From contig NZ_NMQW01000015.1 of NCBI RefSeq assembly GCF_002234615.1, positions 106,146 to 170,145 on the forward strand: a stretch of 64,000 nucleotides of DNA, given 5' to 3'. The DNA is from Paenibacillus rigui (GTDB taxonomy: Bacteria > Bacillota > Bacilli > Paenibacillales > NBRC-103111). Below the pieces are notes generated by a model. It did not search any database and was not told the DNA's origin. It saw only the letters and a list, made by a program, of their open reading frames with translations. The stretch's first letter is position 1; the number at the start of each line of letters is the position of its first letter. Position numbers and translations under genes: made by a program. Below, in pieces: positions 1-9,321 of this stretch.

Positions 1-967
1 GTGTGCTTGCAGCAGCTGTCATCTGCAATCGATTCAAAAACTGGTCGATCTTCGGATCATAGGAGATACCTAACATTGGCACCTCCTGCGATGCTGCATA
101 AATCAAAGAGTGAAGCCGCATGCCAATTAACAAATCACACCGGCTCACCTCACCCAGCATCTGCTGCGGATGCGTTAAATGATCTGCAACAGTTATGCGG
201 TCTCCGTATTCATTGCCCATCAAGGCGATGATCTCTTCAGAGGCCTGGGTATCCGATGGCAGATGAAATGGCAGAAAACGAATCTCTGCATCAGACTGCC
301 CCAGAATGAGCTTCAATGCATCAGCAATGGCCTTGAGCTCGGACCGGTCGGAATTCCAGTAGCGCACCGATACCCCTATCACCTGCTTAGGTTTATCATG
401 AGACGATAACGATGCCACAGCGGTTTGCCCAAGCGGGAGACCCATAACCGGGTCGGGAACGACAGCAATGTCACGGGTAACCTTCATCCGATGGAGTAAT
501 TCCTTTGACTCTTGATCCCGGACTGATATGAAACGGCTCCGATTGAATACGTTTCGAATCCATCCGAAAAACATGCGTCTCTGCACGGGACCTATTCCCT
601 GCGAGTAAATAAAAGTGGGCTTCCCCAACCATTGAGCTATTTTCAAAATTGCCAGGTAGTAAGGAATCGTCTTGGCACTCGTCGCATCCTGCAATAAGCT
701 GCCGCCGCCGCTAATAAGCCCGTCTGCACCGCGAATGGCTGAGATGACTTGTCCCAGCTTCATACGATGCACAGCTTCTACACCGTAGGTACGCTTTGTT
801 TTCTCCGGATCAACCGAAAGAACAACAGGCTGCAAGCGAATACCGTTAGCTTTCCCCTGTTCTTCAAGTGCTAACAAAATGGACAGCAGTACGGCCTCAT
901 CCCCGCTGTTGTCAAAGCCGTAATAACCGGAGATGATTATTTTCTTACCAGCAGCGGTGGTACCCAA
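1..967 (-). CDS. csaB: Polysaccharide pyruvyl transferase CsaB (3' end outside window)
   Basis: CsaB adds pyruvate ketals to the secondary cell-wall polymer, the ligand that SLH-domain proteins bind. My translation of the minus strand gives a Rossmann-like start (KKIIISGYYGFDNSGDEA), a glycine-rich GLISGGGSLLQD stretch near residue 85, and GMRLHSLIYAASQ near residue 290, all typical of the pyruvyl transferase family. About 322 residues are visible and the C-terminus runs off the left edge. I chose a TTG start at 967 because AAGGAG lies nine bases upstream. The gene overlaps the end of the DUF5693 gene by about 30 bases, so the two are probably cotranscribed. The SLH protease at 13777-16311 is a plausible client of the modified polymer. 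Confidence 0.9.
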   Translation of the reverse strand, partial: MGTTAAGKKIIISGYYGFDNSGDEAVLLSILLALEEQGKANGIRLQPVVLSVDPEKTKRTYGVEAVHRMKLGQVISAIRGADGLISGGGSLLQDATSAKTIPYYLAILKIAQWLGKPTFIYSQGIGPVQRRMFFGWIRNVFNRSRFISVRDQESKELLHRMKVTRDIAVVPDPVMGLPLGQTAVASLSSHDKPKQVIGVSVRYWNSDRSELKAIADALKLILGQSDAEIRFLPFHLPSDTQASEEIIALMGNEYGDRITVADHLTHPQQMLGEVSRCDLLIGMRLHSLIYAASQEVPMLGISYDPKIDQFLNRLQMTAAAST

Positions 968-3006
968 CGACGCCAACTCCTTACCACAATCTCCCAAACA
1001 ATAATCAAAGCAACGCCGATCAGAATACCGAACGATAGCCCGTAAATAATCCGGGTTAAAGAAATTTGCAGCGGCGTATGCAGATGTGCAAAAGTATCTA
1101 CGATCGAGGCCTGTCCGACAACACCAATCAACAGCAGAATTAAAGCGCTGCGATATTTTACACATAGATAGGCACCGAGAAGAAACAGAGGATGAGCGAT
1201 CAAGAACTCCTTCGTTCTTGGACGTACACCCAGCGTGTTCTCCAGGAACGAGCGGAAGTACCGCTCAAACGCAGAGGCTTGACCCTCATTACCCGTTCTC
1301 GATAAGTAATACATGCCTGCTCCCACAATGGCAGCAGCAGCGATAACCCATAGCACACTTATATAGGAAGTGAGAAGCTTTTGTCCCCGGTTCATCATTT
1401 CGCGATAGGAAAGCCCTTCGCTGAAAAGAAGCCAATACAGCGCAGCTAGAACAATAGGCAGCAGGTGAAGCACGCTTACGCCCCTGAATTGGTCAATCAC
1501 AATAGTGTAAATGATGGAATTCAGGAAGCCAACGATAAAGAAAATACCGATCACGGAAATAAGCGATGTCCGAATCAGCAGTCCTAACGCGAAGCCGATT
1601 CGCGAGCCTATCGATGATACGCTGCCGAGCTTTCTTCTCCCCGTACGAATAGCATGACAAATGGCTAGCGTCGGAGCGCTGGTTCCCGCCCCCAAAGCCA
1701 ATGCTTGTGCAAACAAATTGGATGAGAGGACAAACAGCCCTGCCGAACCGATCATGCCCACTACAAAAACAAGAAGAGCCAGCTCGGGAATGAAATACGA
1801 GACCATAAGAGTGATCAGGGCAATCGCTCCGGCCCACGCTACCCCTTTGGCAGCCTTCTGCCATCCGGAATACTGCGGCTGGAATTTCTCTGCTATCCCT
1901 ATCGTATAACCGGCCTTTTCTATACGAGGGACGGCTCCGTCCTCACCCTTCAGGCTGGCATAGATAGAATCCAGCGGATTCAGGATTTTCCCTTTATCCA
2001 AATTTTTAACGGCACGTGCATTCAAGAAGACCATGCGGATATTCCGGTCTTTGGCGGCTAATACGAACCGGTCCGCAACGCCTTGAATCCGTTCATTCAA
2101 TTCGGCCTCCGTCAAGTTCTCCGTTAATTTCTCGCCGTCCTTCTCCGTAAACGAGTGGAGACGAACCACGTTATACGAAAGCTTTTTAGCCAAATAGTTA
2201 AAGCCCTTTTGCTGTGCCTTTTGAAGCTCGATATTGGCCAGTCCCATGTGATGCTTGTTCATCAGCTCAGCCATTACATCCAGATGATCAAGCTTCGATT
2301 CACTTACAAAGCCAGGGACCGTCTCGCCATCAACAATAAAGCGTTTGATGCCGTATTGCTCCAGTTGACCTAGCAGCGTATCCATCCGTGCAGCATCAAA
2401 AGGTCTGCGGTTCGACATACGGACGACCACTTGGAACTTTTGCTCCTTCAGCATTTGCATTGTGATCGGATCCGGGTCCATCGTTTTTAGCCCCGCTTCG
2501 TCCAAGCCCATCTCGATGATCATGCCGGGTTGGTTTTTGAAGCTCCACGGACGCATTTTCACATTTAGACTGTTAAACGTACTGCTGATTAAAGCCTGCA
2601 GCTTCTCCTGCGACTCCTTCTCCGTGAACAAGACATAAGTAAAATTCTCGTTCGGCGAAATCGGACTCTGGGTCAAAGCCGTGGCTTCATGAGAAGAAAA
2701 CACCTCAATACGGCGGCTTAGCTTCAGCTCGTTCAAGGTCGATTCGTATATTGCCATCGAATTTACGCCGGCACTTTTCAAATTGCGCAGCTGATCCATT
2801 ACAAATTTGCGGGGATCGGTCTGTGTATCCGAAATCTCCAACAAATCGCGGTAATCGAAGACAAACTCAACCTTGCGGCCGGTATTATGCTCTGTTTCAT
2901 GCCTCTGATAAGCTACAGGAAGGGCGGCCAGCATCCCGAGGATGACCAGCCACCACAAACAGTTGCTGAATACTTTGTTCCATTGCAAGTAACGCCCGCT
3001 CAACAC
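937..3006 (-). CDS. DUF5693 multi-pass membrane protein
   Basis: Protein of about 689 residues with one N-terminal membrane segment (about residues 15-32), a large extracytoplasmic part of some 330 residues, and a C-terminal half with roughly eight hydrophobic segments. I recognise it as the DUF5693 family, which in Firmicutes sits directly before csaB; its biochemical function is unknown to me. By context it probably acts in export, assembly or pyruvylation of the secondary cell-wall polymer (inference). The start is uncertain: TAGGAG precedes a cluster of GTG (3012), GTG (3006) and TTG (3003), and spacing favours the two inner codons. It follows pgcA closely and overlaps csaB. Confidence 0.8.
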   Translation of the reverse strand: MLSGRYLQWNKVFSNCLWWLVILGMLAALPVAYQRHETEHNTGRKVEFVFDYRDLLEISDTQTDPRKFVMDQLRNLKSAGVNSMAIYESTLNELKLSRRIEVFSSHEATALTQSPISPNENFTYVLFTEKESQEKLQALISSTFNSLNVKMRPWSFKNQPGMIIEMGLDEAGLKTMDPDPITMQMLKEQKFQVVVRMSNRRPFDAARMDTLLGQLEQYGIKRFIVDGETVPGFVSESKLDHLDVMAELMNKHHMGLANIELQKAQQKGFNYLAKKLSYNVVRLHSFTEKDGEKLTENLTEAELNERIQGVADRFVLAAKDRNIRMVFLNARAVKNLDKGKILNPLDSIYASLKGEDGAVPRIEKAGYTIGIAEKFQPQYSGWQKAAKGVAWAGAIALITLMVSYFIPELALLVFVVGMIGSAGLFVLSSNLFAQALALGAGTSAPTLAICHAIRTGRRKLGSVSSIGSRIGFALGLLIRTSLISVIGIFFIVGFLNSIIYTIVIDQFRGVSVLHLLPIVLAALYWLLFSEGLSYREMMNRGQKLLTSYISVLWVIAAAAIVGAGMYYLSRTGNEGQASAFERYFRSFLENTLGVRPRTKEFLIAHPLFLLGAYLCVKYRSALILLLIGVVGQASIVDTFAHLHTPLQISLTRIIYGLSFGILIGVALIIVWEIVVRSWRRWVPPLLVRK

Positions 3007-3020
3007 GTCCACTCCTACCG

Positions 3021-4727
3021 TTATTTATGATCTACCCGGCTCATGACGGTGGTTACCAATCCATGAATCGTGTCAGTGGCTGCTTGCGCGGAAGTGCCGC
3101 ATACAGCAAAATATACTTTGATTTTTGGTTCTGTACCGGACGGACGCAAGCAGAACCACGAGTTATCTGCCAGCGTATACTTCAAAACATTTTCAACCGG
3201 CAAGCCATATAGGCCCTGCGAAAAGTCCTCCACCTTCACAACGGCCTGACCGTTAATGTCTGCAGGCGGGTTTGTACGCCAATCATGCATGATCGACTGG
3301 ATCTGCTCAACGCCGTCCTTGCCCTTCATTGTGCGGGATTCCAGCTTCTCCAGGAAATAGCCGTGGCGCTCATACAGCTCTTGAAGCACCTCGTACAACG
3401 TCTTGCCTTGGCTTTTGTAATAAGCCGCTGCCTCGCAGATTAGCATCGATGCAATGACTGCATCCTTGTCTCTCGCGTAGTTTCCGGCCAGATAGCCGTA
3501 GCTTTCCTCATAGCCGAACAAGAAGGTCGACTCCCCGGTCGAATCGAATTGTGTCATTTTCTCACCGATATATTTAAAACCGGTTAACGTATTTAATGTA
3601 GGAACACCATAATGCGCCGCGACAGCCGCACCCATTTCACTGGTTACAATCGTCTTGATGACGACGCCATTCGCAGGCAATTGCCCGCGTTCCTTCAAGC
3701 TGCTCAGCAAATAATCAACCATAATGGCACCGGACTGATTACCTGTCAGTACAAAATATTCGCCGGAGGCATCCTTCACGACAGCCCCCATCCGATCGCA
3801 GTCCGGGTCAGTTCCGATAATGATGTCTGCATTCAAAGCTTTCGCTTGTTGAATCGCCAGAGTGAAGGCCGCTCTCTCCTCAGGGTTAGGTGACTTCACT
3901 GTAGAAAATTGCGCGTCAGGCTGCTCCTGCTCGGCAACGACATGAACATGATCGAATCCGATCTCGCTCAGAACAGCACGAACGGAAAGGTTGCCCGCAC
4001 CATGCAGCGGAGTAAACACGATACGGAAATCGTCATTCACTTGTTTCACGATATCCCGGTTCAGGCTGACCGATGTGACGGCTTGCACATACTCGACATC
4101 CAGCTCTTGACCTACCCATTGCAGTAAACCTGCCGCCTCTGCTTGTGCGCGTGTCTCCCGTTTCACGTCGGCAAACGATTGCACCTGCTGAATTTCGGCA
4201 ATCACCCGCTCGGCTTGATCCGGCACCAGCTGTCCGCCATCTGCACCGTATACTTTGTACCCGTTGTATTCCGGCGGATTATGGCTTGCCGTGACGACGA
4301 TGCCTGCAGTTGCCTTAAGCTCCCGGACTGCAAAGGAAAGCTCCGGTGTCGGACGAAGCGATTCGAATACATAAGCTTTGATGCCGTTGCCCGCCAAAAC
4401 TTTGGCAGCCTCCAACGAAAATTCCGGAGATTGGTTCCGGGAATCATAAGCAATCACAACAGACGGGTTGGCAGCACCCGATTGTTTAACAAATTGCGCC
4501 AAGCCTTGCGTGGCACGGCCAACGGTGTACAAGTTCATCCGGTTCGTCCCTGCACCGATAACCCCCCGTAACCCTCCGGTTCCGAACTCCAAGTCACGGT
4601 AAAAACGGTCTTCGATTTCCTTCGGTTGGTCCCCGATCGATTTCAGTTCGTTTTTGGTATCCTGATCGATAGCTGGATCCTGCAACCATAGATCATATTG
4701 TTCCTGAACTCGAATTTGTGTACTCAT
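3021..4727 (-). CDS. pgcA: Phosphoglucomutase / phosphomannomutase, PgcA type
   Basis: Cytoplasmic alpha-D-phosphohexomutase interconverting glucose 6- and 1-phosphate, feeding UDP-glucose for wall polymers and glycolipids. The 568-residue length fits Firmicute PgcA. The phosphoserine loop TASHNPPEYNGYK (Ser about 148), the Mg-binding GTDPDCDRMG (Asp 307, 309, 311) and the C-terminal phosphate-binding RPSGTEPK are all present, so the enzyme looks active. The ATG start has AAGGAG seven bases upstream. It lies directly before the DUF5693 and csaB genes, which fits a shared role in cell-envelope carbohydrate supply. Phosphomannomutase activity cannot be excluded from sequence. Confidence 0.93.
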   Translation of the reverse strand: MSTQIRVQEQYDLWLQDPAIDQDTKNELKSIGDQPKEIEDRFYRDLEFGTGGLRGVIGAGTNRMNLYTVGRATQGLAQFVKQSGAANPSVVIAYDSRNQSPEFSLEAAKVLAGNGIKAYVFESLRPTPELSFAVRELKATAGIVVTASHNPPEYNGYKVYGADGGQLVPDQAERVIAEIQQVQSFADVKRETRAQAEAAGLLQWVGQELDVEYVQAVTSVSLNRDIVKQVNDDFRIVFTPLHGAGNLSVRAVLSEIGFDHVHVVAEQEQPDAQFSTVKSPNPEERAAFTLAIQQAKALNADIIIGTDPDCDRMGAVVKDASGEYFVLTGNQSGAIMVDYLLSSLKERGQLPANGVVIKTIVTSEMGAAVAAHYGVPTLNTLTGFKYIGEKMTQFDSTGESTFLFGYEESYGYLAGNYARDKDAVIASMLICEAAAYYKSQGKTLYEVLQELYERHGYFLEKLESRTMKGKDGVEQIQSIMHDWRTNPPADINGQAVVKVEDFSQGLYGLPVENVLKYTLADNSWFCLRPSGTEPKIKVYFAVCGTSAQAATDTIHGLVTTVMSRVDHK

Positions 4728-4757
4728 ACTCCATCTCCTTCGCCTTTGCTTGGCAGT

Positions 4758-5189
4758 TTATTTTTTGTCAGACAAAGCGAACATTAATTCGCCCTCTGCC
4801 ACCACTTTATCTCCAACCTTCGCTACGGCCTGTCCTTTGCCGATGCTTCCTTTTAACCGGGTAATCGTCACCTCAAGCGTCAACGTATCGCCTGGAACGA
4901 CTTGCCCGCGGAACCGGAAATCGTTGATGCCTGCAAAAAAGCCGAGCTTGCCGCGGTTTTCCTCTACCTGAAGCATAGCCACCGTACCGACCTGAGCCAA
5001 AGCCTCCACGATCAGCACACCCGGCATAACGGGATAGGATGGAAAGTGTCCTGCAAAAAATGATTCGTTGGCAGATACGTTTTTGAGCCCTACCGCTCTT
5101 ACGCCCGCTTCTACCTCCAATATGCGATCCACCAACAAAAAGGGATAGCGGTGAGGGATGATCTCTTGAATTTGCATAATATCTAACAC
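4758..5189 (-). CDS. fabZ: (3R)-hydroxyacyl-ACP dehydratase FabZ
   Basis: Dehydrates beta-hydroxyacyl-ACP in each elongation round of type II fatty acid synthesis. The catalytic His (AGHFP, about residue 48) and Glu (VEALAQ, about residue 62) are in the standard hot-dog-fold context, and the [12 protein letters not shown] opening is typical. I use a GTG at 5189 (143 residues) instead of the in-frame ATG at 5229-5231 because GGAAGGAG lies nine bases before the GTG and the extra 14 residues are not family-like. In B. subtilis the homologue also lies beside flhP. Confidence 0.94.
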   Translation of the reverse strand: MLDIMQIQEIIPHRYPFLLVDRILEVEAGVRAVGLKNVSANESFFAGHFPSYPVMPGVLIVEALAQVGTVAMLQVEENRGKLGFFAGINDFRFRGQVVPGDTLTLEVTITRLKGSIGKGQAVAKVGDKVVAEGELMFALSDKK

Positions 5190-5345
5190 GTACAAATGCT
5201 CCTTCCGAAATTTAGTATAAAAACAATTCATTCAACTTACACTACAAGTATCCTTCATGAGCTGCAGTAATGAAGGTTGATATAAGGGAGCTTACGTACA
5301 GCAATGCCGTCATATGGCGTTCTGAACTTAAGCTCTTTTTCCCTG
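5190..5345. other. Structured gap between pgsA-like gene and fabZ
   Basis: Read on the minus strand, this 156-base gap contains complementary arms GAGCTTA and TAAGCTC around an inner GCC/GGC pair, followed by a second hairpin with CCTTCAT and ATGAAGG arms. No T-tract follows either, so they are not ordinary terminators. I do not recognise a known riboswitch or a FapR operator here. Confidence 0.4.
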
Positions 5346-5879
5346 TTATAAAGGTACATTCGATTTCGATTTTCTCTTATTAAGCAAATTGAATTGAACA
5401 ATGTAAATAATCGACGCCAGGAAGGATACGGCAACGACAAACCACAAGTATGCGTGGGCATAAGGCAGCCGGAAAATAACCAGCAGAATGGCGATGTAGA
5501 ATAGAACCGTCGTTAGCTTCCCCAAGCTATTGGCTGGTACCGTCAGCTTCCCGCGGAAATGAAAGATCGCCGAGCCTACAATCATACCCGCATCCCGTAA
5601 AAAGATGGCTAATGCCGCCCCCCAGGTGATCATGCCGGAGAAGACCAATGACAAAATGACAGCAATCATCATACACTTATCCGCCAGCGGGTCGAGCATA
5701 CTGCCAAGCTGAGTGACCAGCTTTCGCTTGCGCGCAATATAGCCGTCCAACACATCGGTCAGTCCCGCCAATAAAAAGACGAGAAACGCCGTTTTCGTGT
5801 AACCGGCTTCGAAGACAAGCAAATATACGGGAATCAGCATAAACCGGCCCAACGTAAGCAGGTTCGGTACATTCCACAC
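5346..5879 (-). CDS. CDP-alcohol phosphatidyltransferase (PgsA-like)
   Basis: Integral membrane enzyme moving a phosphatidyl group from CDP-diacylglycerol to an alcohol. The family signature D-x2-D-G-x2-A-R-x8-G-x3-D-x3-D is complete (from Asp 42, reading DVLDGYIAR, to about Asp 67), and several hydrophobic helices follow. The acceptor could be glycerol 3-phosphate (PgsA) or a related alcohol; the sequence does not decide, and Paenibacilli carry several paralogues. I use a GTG start at 5879 (177 residues) because a long GGAGGGGGAG lies eight bases before it; an in-frame ATG at 5921 would add 14 residues. Confidence 0.85.
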   Translation of the reverse strand: MWNVPNLLTLGRFMLIPVYLLVFEAGYTKTAFLVFLLAGLTDVLDGYIARKRKLVTQLGSMLDPLADKCMMIAVILSLVFSGMITWGAALAIFLRDAGMIVGSAIFHFRGKLTVPANSLGKLTTVLFYIAILLVIFRLPYAHAYLWFVVAVSFLASIIYIVQFNLLNKRKSKSNVPL

Positions 5880-5944
5880 GCAAAAGACTCCCCCTCCACG
5901 TGATTTGGGCATTCGTCCCATCCTTACATTATACCGTTCTTATG

Positions 5945-5976
5945 GCAAAAATAAAACTCCCTGCAAAAGGGAGTCA
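5945..5976 (-). terminator. Rho-independent terminator after the EpuA-like gene
   Basis: Minus-strand hairpin with arms ACTCCC and GGGAGT, a TTTTGCA loop, and a T-rich tail. Confidence 0.75.
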
Positions 5977-5992
5977 ACGTTTCACGTTATTC

Positions 5993-6226
5993 TTATGTTT
6001 CAGAAAAAACCAGATCGTATATATGACGCCAAGTATCGAATTCATATACCTCTTCCATCGGTCGTTTGCCTAAGTAGACATAGCCGATCACCATACCTGC
6101 CCCGAGACCAATAACACACAGAAAGGGAATGCCCAGCCACTTCCAGGTTAGAAACAGCCTGCGTTTCCACTTGGGTGATGAGACCTTCTTTTTCTGTTTT
6201 TTAGTAATCTCTTCGTTTTCTGTCAT
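5993..6226 (-). CDS. EpuA-like small membrane protein (annotated in databases as RNA polymerase subunit beta)
   Basis: Small protein of 77 residues: a charged Lys/Glu-rich N-terminus, one membrane segment near residues 32-52 (IPFLCVIGLGAGMVIGYVY) and a short C-terminal tail. This matches the DNA-directed RNA polymerase subunit beta / EpuA family (PF11772). Despite that label it resembles no polymerase subunit, and the role is unknown. It follows the flhO-flhP pair after 29 bases and is closed by its own terminator. The ATG start is preceded by GAGGTAGG. Confidence 0.75.
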   Translation of the reverse strand: MTENEEITKKQKKKVSSPKWKRRLFLTWKWLGIPFLCVIGLGAGMVIGYVYLGKRPMEEVYEFDTWRHIYDLVFSET

Positions 6227-6255
6227 GTATACCTACCTCACTTCAAGCCAACGGG

Positions 6256-7134
6256 TTAACCACGCAGATTATTGGCCAGGCCCATCATCGTATCCGAGGA
6301 GCTGACCGCCCGTGAATTCAATTGAAATGCTTTTTGTATTTGAAGCAGCTCCGTCATTTCGTCCGTTAACGATACGTTGGATTGCTCCAAAAACCCCTGC
6401 CGGACTGTAATCGGATCCGTCAAGTTGTTCGTCTGCGCCTCCGGAGCCGTTACATTCTGAAGAATATCCTGCGGATTGTTCACCCCTGCCGGGAGGGCGT
6501 ACATGTTATCACCCAATTGCTGCAGAAGCTGCGGACGCAGAACACGAACGACCTTGATCTGACCCACCTGCGCTGGAGCAGCCCCTTTGTTTCCGTCATC
6601 GGAAGCCCAGATGGTGCCGTCTGCTTCAATTTTAACATGATGATTACCCGGAATGCGAATCGGCTGATTATTCGTTCCCATAACATAGCGTCCGTCCTTC
6701 GTTGTCAGGAAGAGGTCGGGATTGGCCGGATCGGTAGAAGGGCTTAATTGAAATGAACCGTTGCGCGTATATTCCGTAAGCGTCGTCGGATTGTTATTGC
6801 CGTCTCTCGTTACGCTGTTAACCTCGAACAGACCGTTGCCTTCCAAAGCCAAATCCAACGGACTTTCGGAAGCCTGAACAGGGCCTTGGGCCAAATTCAA
6901 CTGAGCCTGGACCAGCTTCGCGCCCCACCCCTGATCGTAGCCAAGCGGGGATAGACGACCTTCCTTCTGGAAGCCTGCGGGCTGTTGTTTCACGCTGGTA
7001 AGGACGTCTTGGAACGAAGCGTCCTTGCGTTTATAGCCTGTCGTATTGCTGTTCGCCATATTATTCGCGACCATATCCAGCTTTTGCTGCAGCGCATGCA
7101 TGGATACGGAAGAATTGATCATGGAGTTATTCAT
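6256..7134 (-). CDS. flhP: Flagellar hook-basal body protein FlhP
   Basis: Rod-type flagellar protein of 292 residues. The N-terminus has the family motif (MVANNMANSNTTGYKR, residues about 21-36) and the C-terminus ends in the heptad-like segment LLQIQKAFQLNSRAV that packs into the axial coiled coil. In B. subtilis FlhP is one of two distal-rod proteins, encoded next to flhO and mbl as here. Its ATG overlaps the flhO stop as ATGA, so translation is coupled. It is isolated from the main fla/che operon, as in Bacillus. Confidence 0.92.
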   Translation of the reverse strand: MNNSMINSSVSMHALQQKLDMVANNMANSNTTGYKRKDASFQDVLTSVKQQPAGFQKEGRLSPLGYDQGWGAKLVQAQLNLAQGPVQASESPLDLALEGNGLFEVNSVTRDGNNNPTTLTEYTRNGSFQLSPSTDPANPDLFLTTKDGRYVMGTNNQPIRIPGNHHVKIEADGTIWASDDGNKGAAPAQVGQIKVVRVLRPQLLQQLGDNMYALPAGVNNPQDILQNVTAPEAQTNNLTDPITVRQGFLEQSNVSLTDEMTELLQIQKAFQLNSRAVSSSDTMMGLANNLRG

Positions 7135-8018
7135 ACTCTGCCCACCTCTGTCACGGCTTTCTCCATACTTTTATCGTAAAATTGAACGACCTTCTGGTTC
7201 GCTTCATACGCTCTTACGGCAGCCATCATATCGACCATCGACTGGGCCGGATCGACGTTAGAACGCTCGATGTAGCCTTGACGCACTTCGACTTGATCCT
7301 GCGGGTTGATGGCTCTGGCCAGCCCTTCCTGTCCCGCATTCAAACGATACAGCCCGTTCCCTTCGCGAACCAGCTGGTTCGGATCTTCGATCCGGCTGAT
7401 CAACAGACTGACCGGCTGATTGTTCGCATTCAGAATGGCATTGCCATTGGCGTCTGTAAATTGGCCATAGTTCGTAATCCGGAAATTCGTAATAGGCGCT
7501 TGAGTGGCTGGATCACGCAATACGATCGGCTGTCCATTGGAACCGAGTACCTGGTACCCGTCCGTCGTAATCAAAGCCCCTGTGTCATCTACGGAAAACT
7601 TGCCGTTAAGGGAGTAACGCTGTTCCCCGTTTGCCCCTTGCACCGTAAACAAAGCTTGAGGCTGGATGATACGCTGACCATTCGCATCCACATATTTGCC
7701 GGACTCGTCAAAACGGGCTCCAGGGACTTGTATGTTCGAAATAAGTGCAAAGTCAAAAGGATTGTGCGTTTCCTGAATATCTCCTTGGGTATGCACGGAT
7801 ACATTCTCCTCGGCCATGACGCCGGTATTCAGCCGGCCTACCGTGTCCCCTTGTCCATCCCGAATCCGGGAAATGAGCATTTCGGGAAACGAACGGTTAA
7901 TGGCATTGCCTTGCTTAAACCCTGGGGTATTGACGTTAGCTATATTATTCGTCACGATGTCATGCTTGCGCTGTTGTGAAATCATGCCCGATGCTGCCGT
8001 GTATAGACCTCTTAGCAT
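7131..8018 (-). CDS. flhO: Flagellar hook-basal body protein FlhO
   Basis: Rod-type flagellar protein of 295 residues, opening MLRGLYTAASGM with the DIVTNNIANVNTPGFK motif and closing with the helical MVDMMAAVRAYEANQKV segment. I start at the ATG at 8018, which has GGGAGG upstream, and not at the longer frame start at 8048. In Bacillus it forms the distal rod together with FlhP. It lies immediately downstream of a strong terminator that separates it from mbl, so it needs its own promoter, which I could not assign with confidence. Confidence 0.92.
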   Translation of the reverse strand: MLRGLYTAASGMISQQRKHDIVTNNIANVNTPGFKQGNAINRSFPEMLISRIRDGQGDTVGRLNTGVMAEENVSVHTQGDIQETHNPFDFALISNIQVPGARFDESGKYVDANGQRIIQPQALFTVQGANGEQRYSLNGKFSVDDTGALITTDGYQVLGSNGQPIVLRDPATQAPITNFRITNYGQFTDANGNAILNANNQPVSLLISRIEDPNQLVREGNGLYRLNAGQEGLARAINPQDQVEVRQGYIERSNVDPAQSMVDMMAAVRAYEANQKVVQFYDKSMEKAVTEVGRV

Positions 8019-8052
8019 TGTGTATAGGACCTCCCAGACGATGGTCATATTT

Positions 8053-8107
8053 AAAAAAGACCCATCCGCTTTTATATAATGTATATCGGCAGGATGGGGT
8101 CTTTTTT
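8053..8107. terminator. Bidirectional-looking terminator between mbl and flhO
   Basis: Nearly perfect hairpin with AAAAAAGACCCATCC at 8053-8067 and GGATGGGGTCTTTTTT at 8092-8107. The flanking A and T tracts would allow termination in both directions; on the minus strand it ends mbl. Confidence 0.88.
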
Positions 8108-8132
8108 AAACACAGAATATGAAACATTTAGC

Positions 8133-9131
8133 TTAGAACTTTCGCTTCGATACCTTATCGAGGTTGTCCAACATAATGCCAGTGCCTTTAACAACGCAAT
8201 GCATCGGGTCCTCAGCGATCAATACGGGCACCTTGAGCTCATCCGCCAGCAATTGGTCAATACCATGCAGCAGCGCGCCCCCACCAGTCAAAATAACACC
8301 CCGGTCAATAATGTCTGCAGACAGCTCCGGCGGCGTACGCTCCAGCACGGACTTCGCCGCAGCGACGATCGAGGATACCGGATCCCATAGCGCTTCCTGG
8401 ATTTCTTGCGAGTTGATCGTGATGGTCAACGGCAGTCCGCTCACCATATCTCTGCCGCGAATATCCATCGTTTCTCTCCGGCCGTCCGGGGATACCGTTC
8501 CGATCTTCAGCTTGATGTCCTCGGAGGTCCGTTCGCCGATCAGCAATTTGTACTTGCTCTTGATGTATTTCATAATGGAGGAATCGAACTTGTCCCCCGC
8601 GATTTTAATAGAAGAGGAGGTGACGATATCGCCCATCGAAAGCACGGCCACATCCGTCGTCCCTCCGCCAATATCCACAACCATGTTTCCGCTAGGCTGG
8701 TAAATGTCCATACCCGCGCCGATTGCGGCCGCTTTAGGCTCCTCTTCCAAAAATACTTCACGTGCCCCGCTGCGCTCCGCCGCTTCACGAATTGCTTTTT
8801 GTTCGACGGATGTAATGTTGGTCGGAGCGCAGATCAGGATGCGGGGATGACTGTACCACTGCTTTCCTCCAACCTTATTGATGAAATACTTCAGCATAAT
8901 CTCCGTAATTTCGAAGTCGGCAATGACGCCGTCCTTCAGCGGGCGAATAGCTACGATATTCCCTGGAGTACGTCCTACCATACGGAACGCTTCCTCGCCA
9001 ACAGCCAGCACCCGCTTCGTATCGCTTTCAATCGCGACGACGGACGGCTCATCCAGCACAACACCGCGTCCCTTTACATGAATCAGGACGTTCGCTGTCC
9101 CCAGATCGATGCCAATATCCTTGCTCAACAT
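8133..9131 (-). CDS. mbl: Rod-shape determining protein Mbl (MreB family)
   Basis: Bacterial actin that directs cylindrical wall synthesis. It has the actin-fold phosphate loops: IGIDLGTANVLIHVKG near the N-terminus (phosphate 1), VVDIGGGTTDVAVLS in the middle (phosphate 2) and GVILTGGGALL near residue 280 (adenosine motif). The 332-residue length is normal. The position between spoIIID and flhO identifies it as Mbl and not MreB or MreBH. The ATG follows TTAGGGAGG; a perfect TATAAT -10 lies about 60 bases upstream. Confidence 0.94.
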   Translation of the reverse strand: MLSKDIGIDLGTANVLIHVKGRGVVLDEPSVVAIESDTKRVLAVGEEAFRMVGRTPGNIVAIRPLKDGVIADFEITEIMLKYFINKVGGKQWYSHPRILICAPTNITSVEQKAIREAAERSGAREVFLEEEPKAAAIGAGMDIYQPSGNMVVDIGGGTTDVAVLSMGDIVTSSSIKIAGDKFDSSIMKYIKSKYKLLIGERTSEDIKLKIGTVSPDGRRETMDIRGRDMVSGLPLTITINSQEIQEALWDPVSSIVAAAKSVLERTPPELSADIIDRGVILTGGGALLHGIDQLLADELKVPVLIAEDPMHCVVKGTGIMLDNLDKVSKRKF

Positions 9132-9187
9132 TGAAAATTTCCTCCCTAAACAAAACCGTCCATTCCTTCAACAGAAGCGGCACCTCT

Positions 9188-9193
9188 ATTATA
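9188..9193 (-). promoter_or_regulatory. Sigma-A-type -10 element upstream of mbl
   Basis: Minus-strand TATAAT, about 60 bases before the mbl ATG. The matching -35 is poor, so only the -10 is called. Confidence 0.45.
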
Positions 9194-9321
9194 GTTAAAT
9201 AGAACATTTCGCTATAAATTTGAAAATTCCTCTTTTTCAGATCAACTTTTTCGACAATTATCGCTTCGCGGTGTCGGTTCGGATCGGTTTGTAGGAGCCT
9301 AACTCGAATACAGGCTGCATG

